64,000 nt of DNA, taken from the NCBI GenBank assembly GCA_947258425.1, contig CAMYIG010000002.1, forward strand, positions 1 through 64,000, in the 5' to 3' direction. The stretch's first letter is position 1. Every line of letters begins with the position of its first letter. The notes below the pieces were generated by a model. That model was given only the letters and a program-made list of their open reading frames with translations, had not been told where the DNA came from and made no database searches. The stretch is from SZUA-76 sp945787585 (GTDB lineage: Bacteria; Pseudomonadota; Gammaproteobacteria; SZUA-140). Below are positions 61,337 through 64,000 of the stretch, piece after piece. Made by a program: the position numbers and the translations under genes.

Positions 61337-62089
61337 ATGGATGACCAACAGCTTGAACGCTACAGCCGCCATGTCCTGCTACCTGAAATCGATATTTCAG
61401 GACAGACGCGGCTGCAACAATCAAAAGTCCTGATCATTGGTGCGGGCGGCCTCGGTTCGCCCGCCGCGATCTACCTCGCCAGCAGCGGCGTCGGGCAGAT
61501 CACCCTCTGTGATGATGACAACGTCGATCTCAGCAATCTACAACGCCAGATCGCACATAATAGTTCAAGTGTTGGGCAAAACAAGGCTGTTTCAGCCCGT
61601 AAAACACTGCTGGCGCTCAATCCCGAGATCACTGTCACCGCACTCACACAGCGTTTAAGTGGTGAATCCCTGCAAACTGCAGTTAGCGAAGCCGATGCGG
61701 TACTCGATGCCAGCGACAACTTTGCCACCCGCTTTATGCTCAACGATGCCTGCGTCAAGGCACGCACACCCCTCATCTCAGGGGCCGTCATTCGACTCTC
61801 AGGGCAGATCTGCGTCTTTCGCAACGATGACGGCAACAGCCCTTGCTACCGCTGCCTCTACGACGAATCCGCCCTCGCTGACGAAGAAAACTGTGCCCAA
61901 AGCGGTGTTTTTGCACCACTCACTGGCATCATCGGCAGCATGATGGCCGCCGAAACCCTCAAACTGCTGGTGCCTTTTGGCAAACCACTCGACACTCGAC
62001 TGCTCCTGCTGAATGCCAACACTATGGAATGGCGTCGCCTGCAACGGCAAAAAGACCCCGCCTGCCAGACCTGCGCATCAAAGCGCTAA
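61337..62089 (+). CDS. moeB: HesA/MoeB/ThiF-family adenylyltransferase
   Basis: This 250-aa E1-like enzyme adenylates the C-terminus of a ubiquitin-like carrier, here most likely MoaD. It has the nucleotide-binding loop VLIIGAGGLGSPAAIYLA, DLSNLQRQIAH and a zinc site with two CxxC pairs (CYRCLYDE and CQTC near the end), all MoeB/ThiF features. With moaD at 58.0 kb, MoeB is the best call; ThiF is the alternative. It forms a pair with the Kelch gene. Confidence 0.92.
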   Translation: MDDQQLERYSRHVLLPEIDISGQTRLQQSKVLIIGAGGLGSPAAIYLASSGVGQITLCDDDNVDLSNLQRQIAHNSSSVGQNKAVSARKTLLALNPEITVTALTQRLSGESLQTAVSEADAVLDASDNFATRFMLNDACVKARTPLISGAVIRLSGQICVFRNDDGNSPCYRCLYDESALADEENCAQSGVFAPLTGIIGSMMAAETLKLLVPFGKPLDTRLLLLNANTMEWRRLQRQKDPACQTCASKR

Positions 62090-62158
62090 AGATCCCCCAC
62101 AATGACCCGAAAACCTGATGCCAATGCGTGACCAGCGCTGCCATCGATACCCCCGCGC

Positions 62159-62188
62159 TTTACAACCCCCCCACCACAGGGGTAGAAT
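62159..62188 (+). promoter_or_regulatory. Candidate sigma-70 promoter of rpsU
   Basis: TTTACA (62159-62164) and TAGAAT (62183-62188) are separated by 18 bases, 49 bases before the rpsU ATG. Each box matches the consensus at five of six positions. Confidence 0.6.
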
Positions 62189-62237
62189 TCGCGGTTCGCT
62201 GTTTTCAGCCAAACCATTCATTAAATGAGGAAAGTAA

Positions 62238-62456
62238 ATGCCTGCTGTTCGTTTGAGAGAAAATGAGCCTTTCGAGGTTGCAGTCCGTCGCTTCAAGCGC
62301 ATCTGTGAAAAAACCGGAATCATCTCTGAAGTGCGTCGCCGTGAATTCTACGAAAAGCCAACCGCTGTGCGCAAACGCAAAGCTGCTGCTGCCGTTAAGA
62401 GACAACAGAAAAAAACCTATAGCGAAAAGATGCGCACCGTTCGCGCCCCTTACTAA
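62238..62456 (+). CDS. rpsU: 30S ribosomal protein S21
   Basis: S21 is a small basic protein of the 30S subunit needed for mRNA binding. The 72-aa sequence begins PAVRLRENEPFEVAVRRFKRICEKTG and is Arg/Lys-rich throughout, exactly the family. GAGGAAAG precedes the ATG. It opens the conserved rpsU-dnaG macromolecular-synthesis block, here with yqeY between. Confidence 0.98.
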   Translation: MPAVRLRENEPFEVAVRRFKRICEKTGIISEVRRREFYEKPTAVRKRKAAAAVKRQQKKTYSEKMRTVRAPY

Positions 62457-62474
62457 GCGAAATACAAGCCAGCC

Positions 62475-62927
62475 ATGGCCAGCACGCTACAACAGCGCCT
62501 CACCGATGACATGAAAACCGCCATGCGCAGCAAAGATGCGCATCGGCTGGGGGTCATTCGTTTGATCCGCGCCGCTATCAAGCAGCGTGAAGTCGATGAG
62601 CGCATCGAGCTGGATGACAGCCAGATACTCGCGATTCTCGACAAGATGAACAAGCAGCGTCGCGACTCCATCGAGCAGTACACCAAGGGTGACCGCCCTG
62701 AACTGGCCGAAAAAGAGCAGGCTGAAATTGAGATCATCAGCCACTATCTGCCACCGGCACTGAGCGAAGCAGAACTCGAGACAATGATCAGCGAAGCCAT
62801 CACCACCAGCGGCGCCAGCTCTGCCAAAGAGATGGGCAAAGTGATCGGCCTGTTAAAAAACAAGCTGCAAGGCCGTGCCGACATGGGCGCCGTCAGCGCA
62901 CAGATCAAAGCCAGACTTGGCGCTTAG
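62475..62927 (+). CDS. yqeY: GatB/YqeY domain protein
   Basis: This 150-aa protein is the stand-alone YqeY form of the GatB C-terminal helical domain. It has LTDDMKTAMRSKDAHRLGVIRLIRAAIKQREVDER and ISHYLPPALSEAELE, the family pattern, and ends AQIKARLGA. It likely binds tRNA or assists a tRNA-linked process, but the function is not established. It sits between rpsU and dnaG, as in many bacteria. Confidence 0.94.
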   Translation: MASTLQQRLTDDMKTAMRSKDAHRLGVIRLIRAAIKQREVDERIELDDSQILAILDKMNKQRRDSIEQYTKGDRPELAEKEQAEIEIISHYLPPALSEAELETMISEAITTSGASSAKEMGKVIGLLKNKLQGRADMGAVSAQIKARLGA

Positions 62928-62949
62928 CCATCGACCTTTCACGTCGCGA

Positions 62950-62977
62950 CCGTCAGTTCCACTGACAACGCTGACGG
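62950..62977 (+). promoter_or_regulatory. Two mutually exclusive hairpins between yqeY and dnaG
   Basis: CCGTCAG (62950-62956) can pair with CTGACGG (62971-62977), or GTCAGT (62952-62957) can pair with ACTGAC (62961-62966); both cannot form at once. No T-run follows. In E. coli the rpsU-dnaG intergenic region limits DnaG synthesis; this may do something similar. Confidence 0.4.
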
Positions 62978-63006
62978 CCACCACCCCTTAGCGATACAAT
63001 CACACG

Positions 63007-64000
63007 ATGGCTGGCAAAATTCCGCAGCAATTCATCGACGAGCTTCTCGCACGGGTCGACATCGTCGATCTCATCGATGCGCAGGTGCCGCTCAAAAAGG
63101 CGGGGCGCAATCACTCCGCCTGCTGTCCGTTTCACGATGAAAAGACCCCCTCCTTTACCGTCAGTCAGGAAAAACAGTTCTATCACTGCTTCGGCTGTGG
63201 CGCGCACGGCACCGCCATCGGTTTTCTAATGGAATATGAGCGACTCGACTTTCTCGACGCGGTGCGCGACCTCGCGGCACTTGTCGGCATGGAGATTCCG
63301 CAAGGCAGTTACACCGCTAGTCAGGGGCAAAACGATAGCAAACCGCTCTACGAACTGATGGAGCAGACCGCCAGTTTTTATCGCCAGCAACTCAAAGAGC
63401 ACCCCAAAGGCAAGCAGGCGATCGATTACCTCAAAGCACGCAGCCTCAGCGGCGAGACCGCTGTCGAGTTTGGTATCGGCTACGCCCCACCGGGGTGGGA
63501 TACGCTGCAAAAAAAGTTCGGCGATGACCACACAGCGGCACTCGCCTCCACCGGGATGCTGATCAAAAAAGATCACGGCGGCCACTACGACCGCTTTCGC
63601 GAGCGCATCATGTTTCCGATCCGCGACTCACGCGGGCGCGTCATCGGCTTCGGCGGACGCGTCATGGGCGACGACACCCCCAAGTATCTCAACTCGCCCG
63701 AAACCCCGATCTTTCACAAAGGCAAGGCGCTCTACGGCCTGTTTGAGGCACGTCAGGCAGAACGTAATATCCAACGCCTGCTGATTGTCGAAGGGTACAT
63801 GGATGTAGTAATGCTGGCACAGCACGGCATCCGCTACGCCGTCGCGACCCTCGGCACCGCCACCACCGTTGAACATCTGGAGCTGATGTTCCGCACCACC
63901 AGCGAGGTCGTCTTCTGTTTCGACGGCGACCGTGCCGGACGCGAAGCCGCCACTCGCGCACTCGAAAACACGCTGCCGGTGATGCAGGCGGGACGACAGG
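63007..64000 (+). CDS. dnaG: DNA primase, N-terminal part (cut by window end)
   Basis: DnaG makes RNA primers for replication. The ATG at 63007 opens a frame that runs off the window. Its zinc-finger domain is complete (CCPFHDEKTPSF and YHCFGCGAHG, the CHC2 type), followed by the catalytic-core N-part and the start of the Toprim domain at RLLIVEGYMDVVML and FCFDGDRAGREAA. About 331 of some 600 residues are present. It lies 79 bases after yqeY. Confidence 0.97.
   Translation, partial: MAGKIPQQFIDELLARVDIVDLIDAQVPLKKAGRNHSACCPFHDEKTPSFTVSQEKQFYHCFGCGAHGTAIGFLMEYERLDFLDAVRDLAALVGMEIPQGSYTASQGQNDSKPLYELMEQTASFYRQQLKEHPKGKQAIDYLKARSLSGETAVEFGIGYAPPGWDTLQKKFGDDHTAALASTGMLIKKDHGGHYDRFRERIMFPIRDSRGRVIGFGGRVMGDDTPKYLNSPETPIFHKGKALYGLFEARQAERNIQRLLIVEGYMDVVMLAQHGIRYAVATLGTATTVEHLELMFRTTSEVVFCFDGDRAGREAATRALENTLPVMQAGRQ

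Overview
The window looks like a chromosomal segment of a free-living-type gammaproteobacterium, probably a deep-branching lineage such as the Chromatiales and relatives. The evidence is the gene order: ychF-pth-rplY-prs-tRNA-Gln-ispE-lolB, divergent hemA-prfA-prmC, gatCAB beside mreBCD-mrdA-rodA-mltB-rlpA-dac, and dat-ybeD-lipB-lipA. It is a draft sequence: 44 Ns interrupt prs, and ychF carries a frame-breaking deletion of about 22 bases. I see no insertion sequence, phage gene, integrase, rRNA or CRISPR array.

Layout. 1-11.3 kb is housekeeping: translation (ychF, pth, rplY, tRNA-Gln, prfA, prmC), PRPP (prs), isoprenoids (ispE), lipoprotein sorting (lolB, TPR lipoprotein), haem (hemA) and a small JAMM peptidase. 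11.3-20.6 kb, all on the minus strand, encodes a proton-channel stator (one MotA/TolQ/ExbB-type and two ExbD/TolR-type proteins), a TonB-like AgmX/PglI-type protein, a DUF4124 serine protease with a coiled-coil insertion, and three TPR-type envelope proteins plus a small exported protein. Its composition resembles the Agl-Glt core of Myxococcus gliding machinery and is the best candidate here for a poorly described envelope machine. 20.9-36.3 kb holds gatCAB, the rod-shape and peptidoglycan elongation operon, and lipoate synthesis. 36.4-45.2 kb is mixed: a CBS protein, a LolA-like protein, MidA-like methyltransferase, a pteridine-reductase-like SDR with folK-folB, plsY, tsaD, and an ABC exporter whose ATPase ends in an unusual Trp-rich tail.

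45.2-56.6 kb is a second accessory block that looks more AT-rich by eye. It holds a TPR/beta-barrel fusion, two more predicted outer-membrane proteins (one DUF1302-like), an RND/MMPL transporter, two LolA-like periplasmic proteins and an abundant-looking secreted protein with its own strong promoter and a structured 5' leader. It also encodes a ribbon-helix-helix regulator with a C-terminal cysteine cluster, preceded by a near-consensus promoter buried in a 28-bp palindrome. I infer trans-envelope export of a lipid or other hydrophobic cargo.

56.7-62.1 kb carries molybdopterin synthesis (moaA-moaC-moaD-moaE, a MoeB-type adenylyltransferase), a histidine phosphatase and a Kelch protein. 62.2-64 kb is the rpsU-yqeY-dnaG end of the macromolecular-synthesis cluster, with dnaG cut by the window edge.

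All calls rest on reading the sequence and on knowledge of the families. No database search, alignment or folding program was run.
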